From assembly GCA_023333565.1 (NCBI GenBank), contig JAJKFH010000115.1:744001-808000 (forward strand): 64,000 nt of DNA. Direction: 5' to 3'. Below the pieces are notes generated by a model. It saw only the letters and a program-made list of their open reading frames with translations, had not been told where the DNA came from and did not search any database. Position numbers and translations under genes: made by a program. How positions within the stretch are numbered: position 1 is the stretch's first letter; each line of letters opens with the position of its first letter. The stretch is from Puffinus mauretanicus (Eukaryota > Chordata > Aves > Procellariiformes > Procellariidae). Below are positions 24,456-37,587 of this stretch, piece after piece.

Positions 24456-27400
24456 ACGTCAACAGAAAAAATCCCACAGAAGACTGATAAACATTAAGGG
24501 GAAGCATCTCACAGGAGTTCATGATGCACCTCACTAGCCACTTTAATTATGCATTAATTTATTATTGGTGAAAAAATTGGTATTATATCTCAGCATCTTT
24601 TCTGACAGAGAGGGCTATATAAAATGCCTCCAAGCCTAAAATAAATGGTATAGCTAGAGCTTTTTTTTTCCTCAGCAAAGATAAAGCATCTCATCATTAT
24701 CAATTAAAGAACTAGGGAAGTCTTTGAAAAGAGGACTTGTTTGCTTAAAGTACGTGAAGGTCATATTCACCCTGTAATAGTCGATGAAGAGTAGTCATTT
24801 GTTATTTTTAAGCAGGCTGTCATTTAGCCATTATGAAGATGAATAACATTTGTTATTACCTAATAATCCTCCTGTTGATTATAGAGGAAAGACACTTGCA
24901 GACACCTTATGTGCCTTGCTTAGATTTTGTAGATTATTAATGTATTTTGATTAAACTTTGTAAACAAAAAATTACGATCCCGGTTCTCTGAATATAGTGA
25001 CTGGTGTGTAATGCAGGATACAAGAACATGTCCAATCCCTAATATTTTGCTCTGCATATGTTATTGGCCTAATACTCATGTAACATAGTAAAAACAAAGT
25101 TCATTTTTTAATATCAAACAGATTGTCAATGGATCATATGCTGCTCTATTAAGGTTAGTTTTTGGATGCCTGCCTTCCCGAGGAGAGTTAATGAAGCTAT
25201 AAGTTACCTGTGTGGCTTCATTTGGAGTCAGGCCTAATTATCTGGATCATGGCCACATTTTGGAAAGTCCGAGCCTCATTTCCAAAGCAGATGGAGTCAC
25301 TCAGGAATGACTTCATTTGTATTAATTTGTTATATTGTCTTCTGCTGTTCATCTCAGGGAATGTTGCTGCCTTTGCAGTCTAGCAGGAACGGAATTTAAA
25401 AGTTTTAGTTTGGGAATTTTTACTTTATTTTTAAAAATAAATCCATTATCTTCCTCCACAATTACCAATGGTGAAGCACAAAGGCAATTAATTGGGGTCT
25501 AACCCATGGCCATCACATGCTGCAAAATGGTGATTATGTCACCAAAGATTTATGAGCCTTTCGCTTCTCGGAACACGTGAAATGACCAAAACAGTGACCC
25601 AGCAGCTTTATCAAGATAACCTATGGAGCACTTCAGATTGGGCTTCATAAGTGGAAGGTTTTTGATGTCAGCCTTACCGCAGCAAGAAAATCAAAAGAGG
25701 AAAAAAAGAGAGATGGATAAGGGCATAGGAACGAGGGTAGTTTTACTGACGTTTTAATATATTTATCTAAGAGAAAGGTTAAATTACTCCAGTAGGGCAA
25801 CTATACCGGGATTTCTGATTTGATACAGTTGTTTATGCATTGAGCAGTGGAATTATATGAAATAGAGATTGGGTGACTCCAAAGTCATTGCACTACATTT
25901 CTAAGGTTAGGAGCATAATGCAGACTAAAACCAGGGGAGTTTAAAGGTGTCTGTGGCACAATTACTGTACTGTATCATAGCTGACATGTCCTGGCCTGTC
26001 CCCTTACTAAATGAGGGCAATACTCAGCACCATTAATCCTTGAAATACTTTATCAATGAGCGTTACTATTACCATTTTGTGCAATTTGTGAAGAGCAAAA
26101 GGAGCAAGGACAAATGAAAACAGTGTCAAAGGGAAAAATAAAGAGACACTGTTTTTGTATCCCATCATCATCACATCTTTATCACAGCACCTCTATCTAA
26201 GCAAATTATTACTTGCTGATTATTTTCTGCAGAGAACACGAGTGCTAGTCTACTTTCCTTAAGCTCAGAAAGTGGACAGGTGTATTTATATGTTGTAAAC
26301 TGCAGCCAAATAATTCATTTTGGGTTTCCTCTTATTCTGGCCTTGTGGCGGCAACTTTTAGTGATTATGTGTGATTGAAGACCCAGTGGTGTCTGGGATG
26401 CTCCCAGGCTACCACAGGCTGCTGCTACCAGCTCAGGAGCCATCTGAGTGATTCACACGCAGTGCTGTGCTAGATGCCAGGCAGTGCTACTTCAGTGGCT
26501 GTGCTGAGAAGTGAAGGAAAAACCCACCCAAGCAAAATATCCAAATATCCAAGGCTTCCAAGTTTGTCACTTCCAGGCTCTTTTGAAGTTCATGAACACT
26601 CTGGGAGCAGGGGGAGGGATGGTAGGACTGAGCCTGCCCTAAGCATGCTCACTTGCATAGCACTGATATCTGAGGGAAAGGAAAGGCAGGAGCAGAGGAA
26701 GAACATCTTATTCGTCAGAAGGATTGTTGGTAGAAAGAAAAGGTAAGGTTTCTCATGGGAGGCTAAAAATTTCAGTGATTAAAATGTACACTCTGACTAT
26801 GGCACAGTAATACGAAGCAAGGGATCCAAAAGGATGGAATCATGTGGGGTGGGAAGATGAAAGAAGTACTTGCAGGGAAATTGAGCCCCAAAGTTGTTGC
26901 AGGCTCATTTATGACTCCAGGAAAGGTCAGTTGTCATTTCTACTCCCTTATATCATAAACATCCTGTGCCTATTGGCACTGAGTACCTCCTGCAGGTTTT
27001 TAATCACACAGGAACAGAGTTATAAGCCTCCAGCTCTTTGTGTTTGCACATCAATAATATTATTCATGTCTCCTGACTATCAAGGCAACAAGCAGAGGGC
27101 ATTCCTTTGGTCTGGCATCTTCTTTCTGAAATGAAATATTAAAGCTTTGATTTCCATAGAAAGAAAAAATCAACCATATGTCTTTCCCTGTTTCTGACAC
27201 TATTAATTAACACATACACTTCAAATTTTTGACTGTTGGAAGTACAAGGAATAACATGTTTCAAAGTGTTCAGAAATGCCCTAGTATGTCGGAGAACAAA
27301 AAAACCTTTCTGTCCTGAACAGTAGCCAGTCCAAACTGTAGAAAATGCTAGTGCATGTAATTAATTATCTTCCCTATCTGTGGCAATAAAGGCCAGATTC

Positions 27401-27917
27401 CTCAGCTGAAATCAACAGGTTAAATATTACTCTGAGGGGAATCAGCTACCAAAATGCTTTTTGTGAGCCAGGCCCTAGACTAATTTAAGGATGTGGAAGG
27501 AACAAAAGAAACAAAAGAAATATTGTGTGTTTAAATGGGAAAAGGATTACTACAAGAATAAGATCATACATCCTGAAGACTGCTAAAAATAAACACTGTT
27601 CTCAAGTATTCCTTCTGATGGAAGGAGTATGAACTTTGACAGAAACAAACCCAGGATGAAAGGTAAGCTCCGTTTTGAGTATTTGAATGAGACTCACACA
27701 GGAAAAGAAGTTAGCTTCACCAAAGAAACTAATTCTACCTTTCTAAAGTACCGGAATTTACTTTGTGCTCTTTGAGGTCACTTTCTCAGTGTTCCTTTTA
27801 TTTTATGAATTGATATGTTGAAGTCTCAGATGCTTCCCAAAGGACAACAACTTCATTTTACTGAGTACTATACAACCTATCACACTACTTACACTACGCA
27901 GCCACTACTTATTTATA
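24456..27917. other. Gene-free AT-rich stretch, possible conserved non-coding DNA
   Basis: No gene is recognised. Stretches around 24690-25700 have the look of conserved non-coding elements: AT-rich, complex sequence rich in TAAT, ATTA and ATTTGCAT-like words and free of simple repeats. This is an impression only; conservation cannot be judged from one sequence. Confidence 0.4.
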
Positions 27918-27995
27918 GGCCGAGACCTTGATCTTGCAAAGGATTTATAAAGTATTTGTGAAGTATTTCTGCCATATGAATAGACCCACTGGCCA
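27918..27995. repeat. Ancient amniote interspersed-repeat fragment
   Basis: The motif order 'ccttgatcttgcaaagg', then a degenerate middle, then 'catatgaatagacccactggc' resembles an old repeat shared by birds, crocodiles and turtles (a 'cctgatcctgcaaa ... catgtgagtagtcccattga' type). It is strongly diverged and recognised by eye. Confidence 0.4.
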
Positions 27996-29399
27996 AGGGA
28001 CTGATGTCTAAATAAGCATAAGATGATATTTGAAGAGAGTTTAGAGTCTACTTGATTATGGCAACAATGGAAGAAGATGACAGTAATAGCAATGTGAAGA
28101 CATAAGTTTCAGCAGGTTTTAGTGAAATGAATAAAGTAAATGTCTACAATTTTTTTTTTTTTTAATTGGTTCAAAATGAAAGATTCATAGTGGGAGACAT
28201 AAGACAGAGGAATTAAAAAACTTCTATGTGTTGGATTTTTTTTTCCAATACGGGGGTGATATCCCAGCCTTAGGGTTTTTATATAGCCAGGTTTGTGAAA
28301 CTTAAGTTTTGCATTTCAGAGTTCCTCAACAACTATGAACAGGTCAATCAGTATCTGAATTGGAACTTCAAACTTATTTATACATTAGTTACCTCATCTA
28401 GAGCCTTTCAATACAGCAGCTTTTCAATGAAAAAGTTTGTTGACTCACTTCCAATTTTTCAGAGCCAAAGCAAGTAAGTGAATGAATGAGTGAATTGGCC
28501 ATTTAATTTAATATCTGTTTCAACATTGTCTAACCAACCTAAACATTTCACAACATTAAAACAAATTATTTTAATTTAATTTACAAATTTTATTGGACAT
28601 TTTAGTTATTCATGTTGTCAGTTTTTGACACATTGTAGAAATTCAAAGGAAGAAACATTTCCTCAACATAGAAAAACTGCTTCACTGAGTTCAATCTTCA
28701 GGAGACAGTCATTCTGCCACTGGACAAAGCGGGTGTCTATTTCATGTGGATGTGAAGTCATTCAATATTTTTTCTTTCCCAAATGAATAATGGAATACAG
28801 TTCTTGAGGGGTGTGAGAACAGATTTTATTAGCTAACACTTTTTATTTGGAGACAAAAATAATCTAATCTGAACCTAGACGTTAGGCATTCCTTTTAATA
28901 CATTTTCTCCGAGTCTCTCAAAGCAGAATTGAGAAATGTGGATCAGGTAAAAGGAGAGTTGGAGTAAAATCTTTCATAAATGTGACCTTTGGTGTCAAGG
29001 AAGACTGCGGATGGTAGTATTTCAGCTATTATATTATGCTGTAATACTAAACTCATATTGCTATATTGGTTGTGTATTGATTTTAAAGGAAGATTGCTTA
29101 TTAAAGTTATGAAGTTCAGCAGAAATTGGGCTAACTCTCTTTTGGATAGGCTTGTTTCCTCTTATATGGGAAAAGTGGGGTCTGGAGAACTTATTTTGGA
29201 CTTGCCTTTTTTTCTTTTTCCCTTCGTTGGGTAACGCTTGACTGCTTTTTTAATTCTAGTACCCAGTACAAACTTAACTTGAATTTAGGACTTGGTAACT
29301 GGTTTATTACAGCTTTTTATTAAAGGCTTGGTGTTCCTTCTCGCAGTCCCAGTACACTGTCCCTCAGAGGATGACTGCATAAACAGTTGTTAGATGTTT
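27996..29399. other. Gene-free AT-rich stretch
   Basis: No gene is recognised. It contains a poly-T run near 28150 and AT-rich sequence. The only longer frame (81 codons at 28989) has no family features. Confidence 0.5.
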
Positions 29400-29404
29400 A
29401 GCAC
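29400..29404. other. Target-site duplication, left copy (AGCAC)
   Basis: AGCAC immediately precedes the TGT start of the LTR and is repeated exactly at 30057-30061 after its ACA end. This five-base duplication defines the insertion boundaries. Confidence 0.75.
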
Positions 29405-30056
29405 TGTAAGGAACTGAAACATTTGTCAGTGAGTCCTGGCATTTGTCTCAAGGATTGCTTATCTAAGAAGAGCCGCTGCAAAGTGGGAGAAACTGAACTA
29501 TAAAACATTTGTCCGCTTACCTAAGAACTATAAAACATCTACCTCAAAGGTAAGAGCAGCTGCAAGGCCACGGAGGCCTCCGGTTTGCAGGGGCTGCGCT
29601 CTGAGCAAGACTCCGTGTTGTCTAGGAATGAGGCAACGTACCGTTGCCATGGAAACTGTAGCCCCCGAACAGGAATAAAGGGGACTGACAAGATGACCCC
29701 CGTGTCGATCGACCACCGCCGACCCCAGAGAGATCACCCACCGCGGACCCTGGAGCGACCGCTCACTACCAAAGCACTGAAAGATTTGGACTCTGAGACG
29801 CTGCGGATCCATGGTGGTGACTATTCTTGCAACTCTATCCCGAATGCTTGCTTGATTTCTATCTTTATTCTGATCTATCCTATCGCTACTAACTTTTACT
29901 TTTGATAGTAGAATTTATTTAGGACATATAGTATCACTACTAACTTTTACTTTTGATAATAAAAGTTGTTTAAGACATAAGGCATTTGACCTCGTTTGTG
30001 TCTTAATCTCGCTCTTGGGATCACATCGAAACCTCCCCCAATATTGGATCGGGACA
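29405..30056 (+). mobile_element. Solo LTR of an endogenous retrovirus
   Basis: A 652-bp element starts TGTAAGG and ends GGGACA, flanked by a perfect 5-bp duplication (AGCAC). TG...CA ends and a 5-bp duplication are the hallmarks of an LTR; there is no internal retroviral sequence on either side, so it is a solo LTR left by LTR-LTR recombination. Two TATAAA boxes (29499-29504, 29529-29534) lie in a small duplication, and AATAAA signals occur at 29669-29675 and 29958-29963. The central part (29570-29810) is GC- and CpG-richer than its flanks. A 51-bp tandem duplication lies at 29881-29982. Five-base duplications fit ERVL-like or some class I elements; the family is not assigned. Plus orientation follows the TATA/AATAAA order. 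Confidence 0.8.
29881..29982 (+). repeat. 51-bp tandem duplication inside the solo LTR
   Basis: Units 29881-29931 and 29932-29982 share 'ctactaacttttacttttgat' with scattered differences. The second unit has gained AATAAA at 29958, so the duplication may have added or moved a polyadenylation signal. Confidence 0.8.
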
Positions 30057-30061
30057 AGCAC
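30057..30061. other. Target-site duplication, right copy (AGCAC)
   Basis: Exact repeat of 29400-29404 directly after the LTR end. Confidence 0.75.
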
Positions 30062-31657
30062 GACAGAAGTGAGATGAAAGGGGTAAGAAGAAGGGAGATG
30101 TCAGGACCTTCCTAAAGCACATGTGTTGATGCTGGAGTAGAAACTTCCTCCTGTGTTACAGCTTGACTATTGGCAGTTCCCTCCCTCCCTCCACCGGTGA
30201 CACTTCCAGCTGCCTTTTTGCACCCACTGCAGTTTCTGCCAGGGGAGATCTCCACCTCCTTACGTGGCAAATGCCAGATCAGCTGCTGGTGCATGGAGAC
30301 GCTCTAAGTGGGCAACAATTTCCCGCAGGGGCTGGTTGGGAATTACGACCTTACTACATTTTTCTTTCTTTCCAAATCAGTGACTGGTTGCACTCACAAG
30401 GCAAAATTAACATCTGTACTCCTATCATCACAAGTAATCTTAGAGCATTGATTTCATCAATGTTCAGACAGAGGGTAGGTAGATTTACACAGGTGCAGAC
30501 CAGCTGTGTGTTTGCTCCAGGCACGGCAGAAGTGAGCTATTTCCATCTGGAAGTCACATATCTATCTAAGCATGGTGTTGAGTTCAACCCTAGTGACCAA
30601 ATTTAGATCCAGTGTCTTGTTAACATAGTTATATGAGTCTTGAACTGACTTGGAGTAGAGCTGGACATTTCTTCCAGCTCTTAGGTGTCTGTGAAAATAT
30701 GACATAGGTTCTTACATGCTTTTGAAGAGATCTCTTTCTGCAGTACGTGGATAATGTCACAGATTTTGGACACTTGCACAGGTGACTGGTTACTTTACTG
30801 TCATGTTTGTAGAAAACCAGTGTAGCCCAGACCCATTTTAATTTTTACTTATCTGTTAACCTCAACAGTTGAACAGAAATAGAGTTGGAGGCAGAAAGCA
30901 CAGATTGTGAAAAAATCCTATAATCTTAGAAGCTACTCCAGGGAAAAAGAAATTGATTCCCCTAATTTTGTCTGAAATGAGTGTTCTATAGAAATCAAGA
31001 CAGATAATATGTGCTAAATAGCCTTTTAGCTGTTTTTGAATTGTGGAGCTCTTTCTTATGTGTTGTATCACCAACGGGCAAAAACCACATTACATTCAAG
31101 GAATATTGCCTGAATGATATACATATGTAGATGTACACAGCTCATGTACATTATTACAGCAGAAACTGTAGGAGAAATGCAGTGCTATATTGTATGGCAA
31201 GGCCCTTCCAAATAACTGGACATAAAAAGATCCTCATTCGTACTTATTTGGAAGTCCTTTGTTTGTCTTTCTTCATGCTCCTTTCACGCACAAAGCTATT
31301 TGGGCATTCATGATCAATGAAAATCAAAATGATTTTGTACAGCACCTTTTCGGGCATATTCTAATTACCTAGGGACACGGATTAGCATTGCAATAGCTGT
31401 AAGTGCCCAATGTTGTATTTACTGTGGGAGCACTCAAATACACAGTAGTTTGTCAGCACATCACTACATGGCTTTTTCTTGAAACTGCTTACATGATTAT
31501 TTCTTATGTTGCATTTTTATCAGAGTATAGTGTAATTGTTTACACGGTTCTACATAACATATAAGAAGTCAAGAAACGGCAAAAAGATCTAGTCTAACAT
31601 CATAGGCTAGTCTAAAAACGATGAGAAAAGCAGCTATCGGAGCAGACTTAATCTCTC
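30062..31657. other. Gene-free stretch
   Basis: No gene is recognised. The 147-codon plus frame at 30163-30606 shows no domain or motif and is treated as chance. Confidence 0.5.
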
Positions 31658-31713
31658 TCATCCGGCCTCCTGTCTCGGACAACACCCAGTACTAGGTATT
31701 TCAGGAGAAGGTA
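31658..31713. repeat. Ancient CR1-like fragment
   Basis: 'catccggcctcctgtctc', 'gacaacacccagtact' and 'tttcaggagaaggt' follow the old amniote CR1 segment 'agcccagtatcctgtctctgacagtggccagtacc...ttcagaggaaggt'. It is short and diverged. Confidence 0.4.
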
Positions 31714-33591
31714 TGCGATATTTATGGCTTAACATGCTCACAGCTCAGCTTGCTTCCTGCCTACCTGTTTTGGCTTTAAGTTGGCACATGCCCTGATTGT
31801 ATTTCCCTAATTTAATGTTATCCTACCTAATATTGGATTATCAGTTTTTAAAACCCCAGGGGAAATTCTGGCTCGCAGAGCTCTACTGCAAATAGTTGAC
31901 TTGGTTCAGCAAATATTAGGCACCGCAGAAAGCAAATGGTGTTTGGGATTCAGGCAAGTGAACTCCGGCAGACTGAGCTGGAGTGGTTTGCAGGGTTATT
32001 ACCCAGACTGTCTCTTCTAGCTGCATAGGATGTGTACTGGTGTGCCAGCTGCACCCCTTCACTAACTGCTTTCTCAGCCCAAACCTCCTTAACAACACCT
32101 TGGTCTTCTGAGCTGTTAGGTTAGACTGTGATGTGAAGCCTCCTGCTGATTCCTCTTCCAGGCTTGTGACGCGTCGTGGGAGGAGGGTGGGAAACGGGTG
32201 GGTAACATCTCACGCTACCCCCCTGGAGCTTGCCTCTAGGAGCTCTTCAGCTTCTGCAACTCAGCGTGCTTAACAAGGAAGATCCCAACCCAAAACCTAA
32301 TTTGAGATAATCGTTAGTTTGTAAGTCACGCCTAAGCAAAAGACTGGCAAATTGTGGCTATTGTATTGCCTGTATGGCACAGACGTGCAGGGAACAGCTG
32401 TGCTTATGGATGTGTTTTGTCCCAGATATAGCAAGACTGGAATAGGAACAGCAGGGAAATGTTGTCCCCTGCTCACCCAACAGCTAGCGCTCTCTCCAGC
32501 AGCTCCATTTTTACAGCCCAGCTCTTGGGCCCCACATTGCCTGGCACACTTGTGTCTCCCGCACGTGCGAGCTGCTGCCCCTTGTTGCTCTGTGGTTGCA
32601 CAGTGCCCTGCTGGGGTGGTTCTCGGAGGCAGCGCCGGCTCAGCAGTGCTCCTGCAGTGCAAGTCCTAAGAGCACTCCTAACTGCTGACAGAGCGTTGCC
32701 TGCATAAGCAAGACAGGTTTTGAGATATTTGCAGGAAAAGCTTTGTAACAGTGTTCCATTTTTTAAATAATGATTTTCTTTTTTTTTTCTACTCCAGTAA
32801 ATCTAGGGCTTACACAAGTCACTAAATATAACTTCTGCCTTATTAATTAACTGCTCCATTCCTTCTCTATTTTACACATCTTTAGCCTCTGTTAATGCCA
32901 TATGATTACTGGTAATGCCATCGACAGAGATCCACTTGCAGTGTTTTGGGTGTTCTCTGTCAGTGATCTAGGCTGGAATTTTCTCCAGCTGGCTATTGCA
33001 CACAGACTGTCTGCCAAGTAGGCTTGGATCACTTGAAAGCCATATTGATTTTAATATAGACAAAACCTGTTGATTATCATGTTCTCCATCAACTAGAGGC
33101 AGGCACCTTCTGAATTTGCCTCCTAGAGAGGAAAGCGAATTTTGAGGCCCCGTCCTGTTGGAGCTACAAGCATCAATCTGCCAAACCATCCCCTAGTACA
33201 GCTGTGATGGTTATACTGTCTGTGGTTACTTCTTCTGACACGTACGTTTTACCAGTGGTTTCCTTGACTCAGAATTAAGGAATTTTGCAATATGGAAGTA
33301 AAATAGGTGGCCCTGGAGAATGCAGTATCTTTACTCTCTTATTACTCTCTTTTTTGTATTGCTCAAAAGTATATTAGTCACACTGCAGGAAGCACGTGGA
33401 AGATATGCCCTTCCTTGGGGAACTTATAACTTAACTGAAGAACAGAACAAATACATATAGGCAAAGGAAGAAGTAGAATACAAGAGGAAGGATACAGTCT
33501 AGGTAGACAGACTGATAAATATTTAATAACATAAGCATAGGCTGGAACTTCTCCTGCTATAAGCTGGTGGAGATTTATAGATAAGATTATA
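31714..33591. other. Gene-free stretch
   Basis: No gene is recognised. A GC-richer patch at 32450-32700 gives overlapping frames of 82-121 codons on both strands, Cys/Ala/Pro-rich and without domains. Confidence 0.5.
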
Positions 33592-33810
33592 AAAACATAA
33601 GGAATATCTTACTGGGTCAGATCAATGGTCCATTTAGCCCAGGATTCTGTTTCAGTGGTGGGAATACACGATGTTACTTAAAGAAAGGACATAAGCTTGG
33701 ACACTTTCTACAGTCTATATATAAAATGACAGTACTCATCCAGTCTGACCTACATGACATAAAACTACAGAGCCTCACTGAATTAATTTCTCTTTGAACT
33801 CGAAGAAGAC
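33592..33810. mobile_element. Ancient CR1-like LINE fragments (two adjacent pieces)
   Basis: The left piece (33592-33660) reads 'aacataaggaatatcttactgggtcagatcaatggtcc' and 'atttagcccaggattctgt', closely matching the old amniote CR1 segment with 'actgggtcagaccaatggtccat'. The right piece (about 33736-33806) reads 'catccagtctgacct', 'acataaaactacagagcct', 'ctttgaact', matching another old repeat segment. Both are diverged; whether they belong to one insertion is unclear. Confidence 0.55.
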
Positions 33811-34463
33811 GTCATGCACCTCAGTGACACTCTGCTGCTTAACACCAGCTGCGGATTTACCCAGACATCTTTGTGGCTTTGTTTCCCCTTCGTTTAATGT
33901 GTTTGAAATGTTAATATGCTTCCTTTTTTTTAATAAGCTATCATCACCAACATCAGCACTTTTTTTTTTTTTTTTGCCTTGGTAGCTTTTACAGCCCAGC
34001 AATAGAAAGAAGAAAAAGAGCTACCATAAAACTCCATGTATCAAATGATAGGGGCTAGTTCCCTGCTAGCAAAAGTTGGGAGAGGGAAGGGCACAGATTC
34101 CCTACACCTGGAACATTTTCTGTTACAGATCGATGTCCATCATACTCCTATTATCATAGGATAAAGTCACTCTTATCTTCAGTTTGGAGGAGGAGTGTTT
34201 CAACCATGTTTCTGTATGCCCAGGCTTTATATATTTTATATTTCAGTTTTTTGAATCTGTGTGTATGTCTGTGCCTGTATATCTGTTTTTTTTTGTTGTT
34301 GTTATTGGTTTTTTTTAATTAATGTTTTATGCCAAAGGTTACTTAAATACTTATGTGGTGGTTTGCCAACAAAAGTACATAACGCTACATCCTTAGAGAA
34401 GTTTTCTGCTTCTACTAACCTCACAGAAAAAGGCTATGCATTTCTTAAACAACTCTGAGAATT

Positions 34464-34525
34464 GTGTGCCAGATCCTTGTCTGATGTAAACTGGCTTAGC
34501 TCTGCTGAGGTAAATGAAGCCTGCT
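34464..34525. repeat. Ancient amniote interspersed-repeat fragment
   Basis: 'gtgccagatccttgtctgatgtaaactggcttagctctgctgaggt' follows the common old sauropsid motif 'ccagatcctcagctggtgtaaatnggcntagctccattga'. Diverged and about 60 bases long. Confidence 0.5.
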
Positions 34526-35668
34526 GAATGATGGCAGCTGAGGCACTTAAGACATATCAAATGAAGTGTTACACAGAAATGCACAGTGCACAAAAGCATT
34601 GCAATCCCCGTACAAAAGGGTAATAAACATCTGAGAGGGTTTTCTGCAGATATCTGTGATTATCTCGGGGAAATTCTTCACCCTGCAGTTTGCAGAACTT
34701 CTCTAAGTTTTCCCTCTTTCTTTTTTGTTTTTATACTCCAATACTGAATATAGCCACTAGACAGAAGGAGGGCCATTTTGAACAAATTCCTCATCAAACT
34801 GTTACTGAAAAGTAACGTAACCTTTGCTCTCTCAGTGACTTTCCAAAACAGCTGCCTAGCATAAACAACTTGGGAAATATTATTTTGTCCCCAATAAAGT
34901 AAATCATGACCAGAGAAACTGTTATAATATTTCAGCTCTGTCATGATTTACTAGATGCAAACCCAAAATATATATAGTTTCGTTGATGGGTTTACATTTC
35001 TTTTCTTGATGCTAGGGAAAAAACTTCCTGTAAATAATATAATTTAAACTGCTGTTCAGCTATATCTGAACATCATTGCTCAGAATTTCCAGTAGTCTTT
35101 GCACTTTGCATAGATGCTTTTATTTATATTTTGACATGAAGGGATATCTTTCCAAATTTATGCAGTACGTTAGGTTCACTGTTGTTACACTTCTACTTTG
35201 CAGATTTTCAACATTTACAGCAAAAATATCTATGTATTTATTTTAATTATGGAAGTGCTTAGAGGCCATGCAAAGCATAAAGATATTGTGTAATTACTTG
35301 TACACAAAACTGTCAGAGTTTCCAAACTTCACTTTGAACAGATGCTTAACTAATGTCCTAAGAGATGGCAGGGCCCTTCCCCTCGAGCCAGGCAGAGGCG
35401 GGTAGAGGGATCGCCGCATGGACCGCTCTACAAGAGAGCTGGGGAAGGGGGACCCCAAATGGGGCATATGTGCCCCAAGCACTGAGGGCGGCTGCCCTCC
35501 TCCCCCTGCCAAGGAGAGCATCTCAAAGCCCCGGCAGCAGCCCAGCTGGAAGGAGGAGGTTCAAGTGCCAAAATGTCTTTCTATGGCTCCGGCAACCCAG
35601 GCTGCCTTTCTTCTTTCTCTTCTGGATGGTTTAATTAGAAACGTGTGTGGATATGGAGGAGATTTTTT

Positions 35669-35689
35669 GTTGTTGTTGTTGTTGTTGTT
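35669..35689. repeat. (GTT)7 microsatellite
   Basis: Seven perfect GTT units directly after a T-run. Confidence 0.9.
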
Positions 35690-37587
35690 ATTTTACAAGG
35701 TAGCAACACTCGTATGAGGTCCTGCTATAATTTTATTGTTCATGTCATCCCTGTATTTATGGTTGCTGAATCTGGAACATTTCAGCATTCAGATTTTAGC
35801 CTTCTGTTCAAAATAAAATAGATGTTGGGGGCTTTGGCTCAGGGTTTACATAATCTCCGCTAACTGTGGAAAAGCTGCTATGACTTCAGGGTTTGGATCT
35901 TTGCAGCTGTCTCCCTCACGGGGAGGGTGTACCCAATTATTAGCTCCTGCCTGCTGCAAGGCTGCAATGTATCATCCGGGATGCAGTGCCATGGTCCCTT
36001 GGAGTTCAGCGTTACATGTCGAGTCCTTGTGGAAACCCATTAATAAGCAGGAGGGCCCTCCGCTTAGTTACGAGCCAGGCTGGCGCTGAGTTTTAACTCG
36101 GTTTTTCTCATGAGGTGGCTGTGGAGACATTCCAGTCACACAATTAATATACAAAGAGAAAGGCTGTAAAAAGCAGTTGGGCTGCAAGCTCCAAACGAGA
36201 ACACTGCAATCTGTTGTTCACTGGTAGGACGACACATGGGTGGCATCCTAAGGCAGGACCCCACTGCACGCAGCAGTGTGGCATGAGGATGAGAAGGAAA
36301 CCATGAGAAAGAGTCCTTCAGTCTTCCCTCTCCCTGGGAATGGGTCCGGGGCAGGCTCGAGACGTGTCTGGTGAAGGCCACAACAACCTCGGGGTGCTTA
36401 ATGGCACCCAGCAGGGATGGGGGACCGCTGGTCACATCCCCGACACCAGCAGGAAAGCAGGTATGACATGGTGGCTCACATGCTGCCTCTTGGCTCCGGT
36501 GGTTCGCCCAGGGTTGGTGATGGCAGGTTCCTCGGCAGAAACTGCTGGCAGTGCAGTGGGAAACAGCCACCTTGGCCGCTGGAGCGGGTCCTGCTTTTAA
36601 ACTGACTGCTATCTGTGGCCAAATGTCTTCTCTGTTGACCGGAGCACGATAAAATTTCTCTAATGAGAATATATTAATGTTAGCAAATTCCCATCTAGTC
36701 AGCCATGCTCAGAAATTGGCTATTAGCTTTTTATTTAGATTTCTTTTTAAAAAAATGAAAATGCAATATCCCTGTCTAAAACTTGGGGCATGAACAAAGA
36801 AGACATTTTAATAAGTGTGCTAATGTTCTTATTACAAGCCTCTTGGTGCACCAAAATGAAAATCTTTCCTCACAACTCAATTATTTCCATTCACTCCATC
36901 TGCACAGAAAGCCCAGCAAAATACATGAGCTTAAGCACATTTGGAAAATCAGCGATTTTGAGTACTGTCAGATCAGGGTTGGGGCAGTGAATCTCCAAAG
37001 ACATTTCGTAGATTATGCCCTCCACGGTCTGTCCCAGCTTTCTTTCTAAACCTTGGGCTGTTAAAGCAGCTCTGCCGATTTTCTTTCCAATAGCGGTAGA
37101 TAGAAGAAGAGAGAGGGAAGGTCTCTGTGACATCCAAGACTCAGGCAAGCCATAACTGTATATGCACTTATTTGCTGTACGGACGACTGCTCAGCCCAGA
37201 AACAAAATGGAAGGCAAAGCAAGATCCACGTCTCATGACAGCTTTATTGCTTTTCTCCCCTGGAGGCATTACGACACTTATTGTAGCATTTTTGGGAGAC
37301 TTTGAAGTTCCTTTACTTCTAATTGCAGAACTCATGTCATTTGGGGAATTTGAAAATAGCCTCCTTTCATCTTTTCCAACAGTCAAATGTTACATGTTAA
37401 CGTTTTATTCCGCACATTATGAATTCAGAGATATAGAAATGACTGGCATTTCGCTCCACATCTTGCCGTGATTTTCTCAGCTGAAAAAAGCCTATTCGAA
37501 CCCAGCCACCGCCGCTCTGCCAGGAGATGTCTATTAGAGAAGCGCCCTTCGGAGTCAAACTCCTGCCCCACCGGTGGCAGCCTCGCC

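Larger units (their letters stand above)
33811..37587. other. Gene-free stretch
   Basis: No gene is recognised. A GC-richer patch (35360-35610) yields 75-99-codon frames on both strands without domains. An ancient-repeat fragment (34464-34525) and a (GTT)7 array (35669-35689) are listed separately. Confidence 0.5.
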
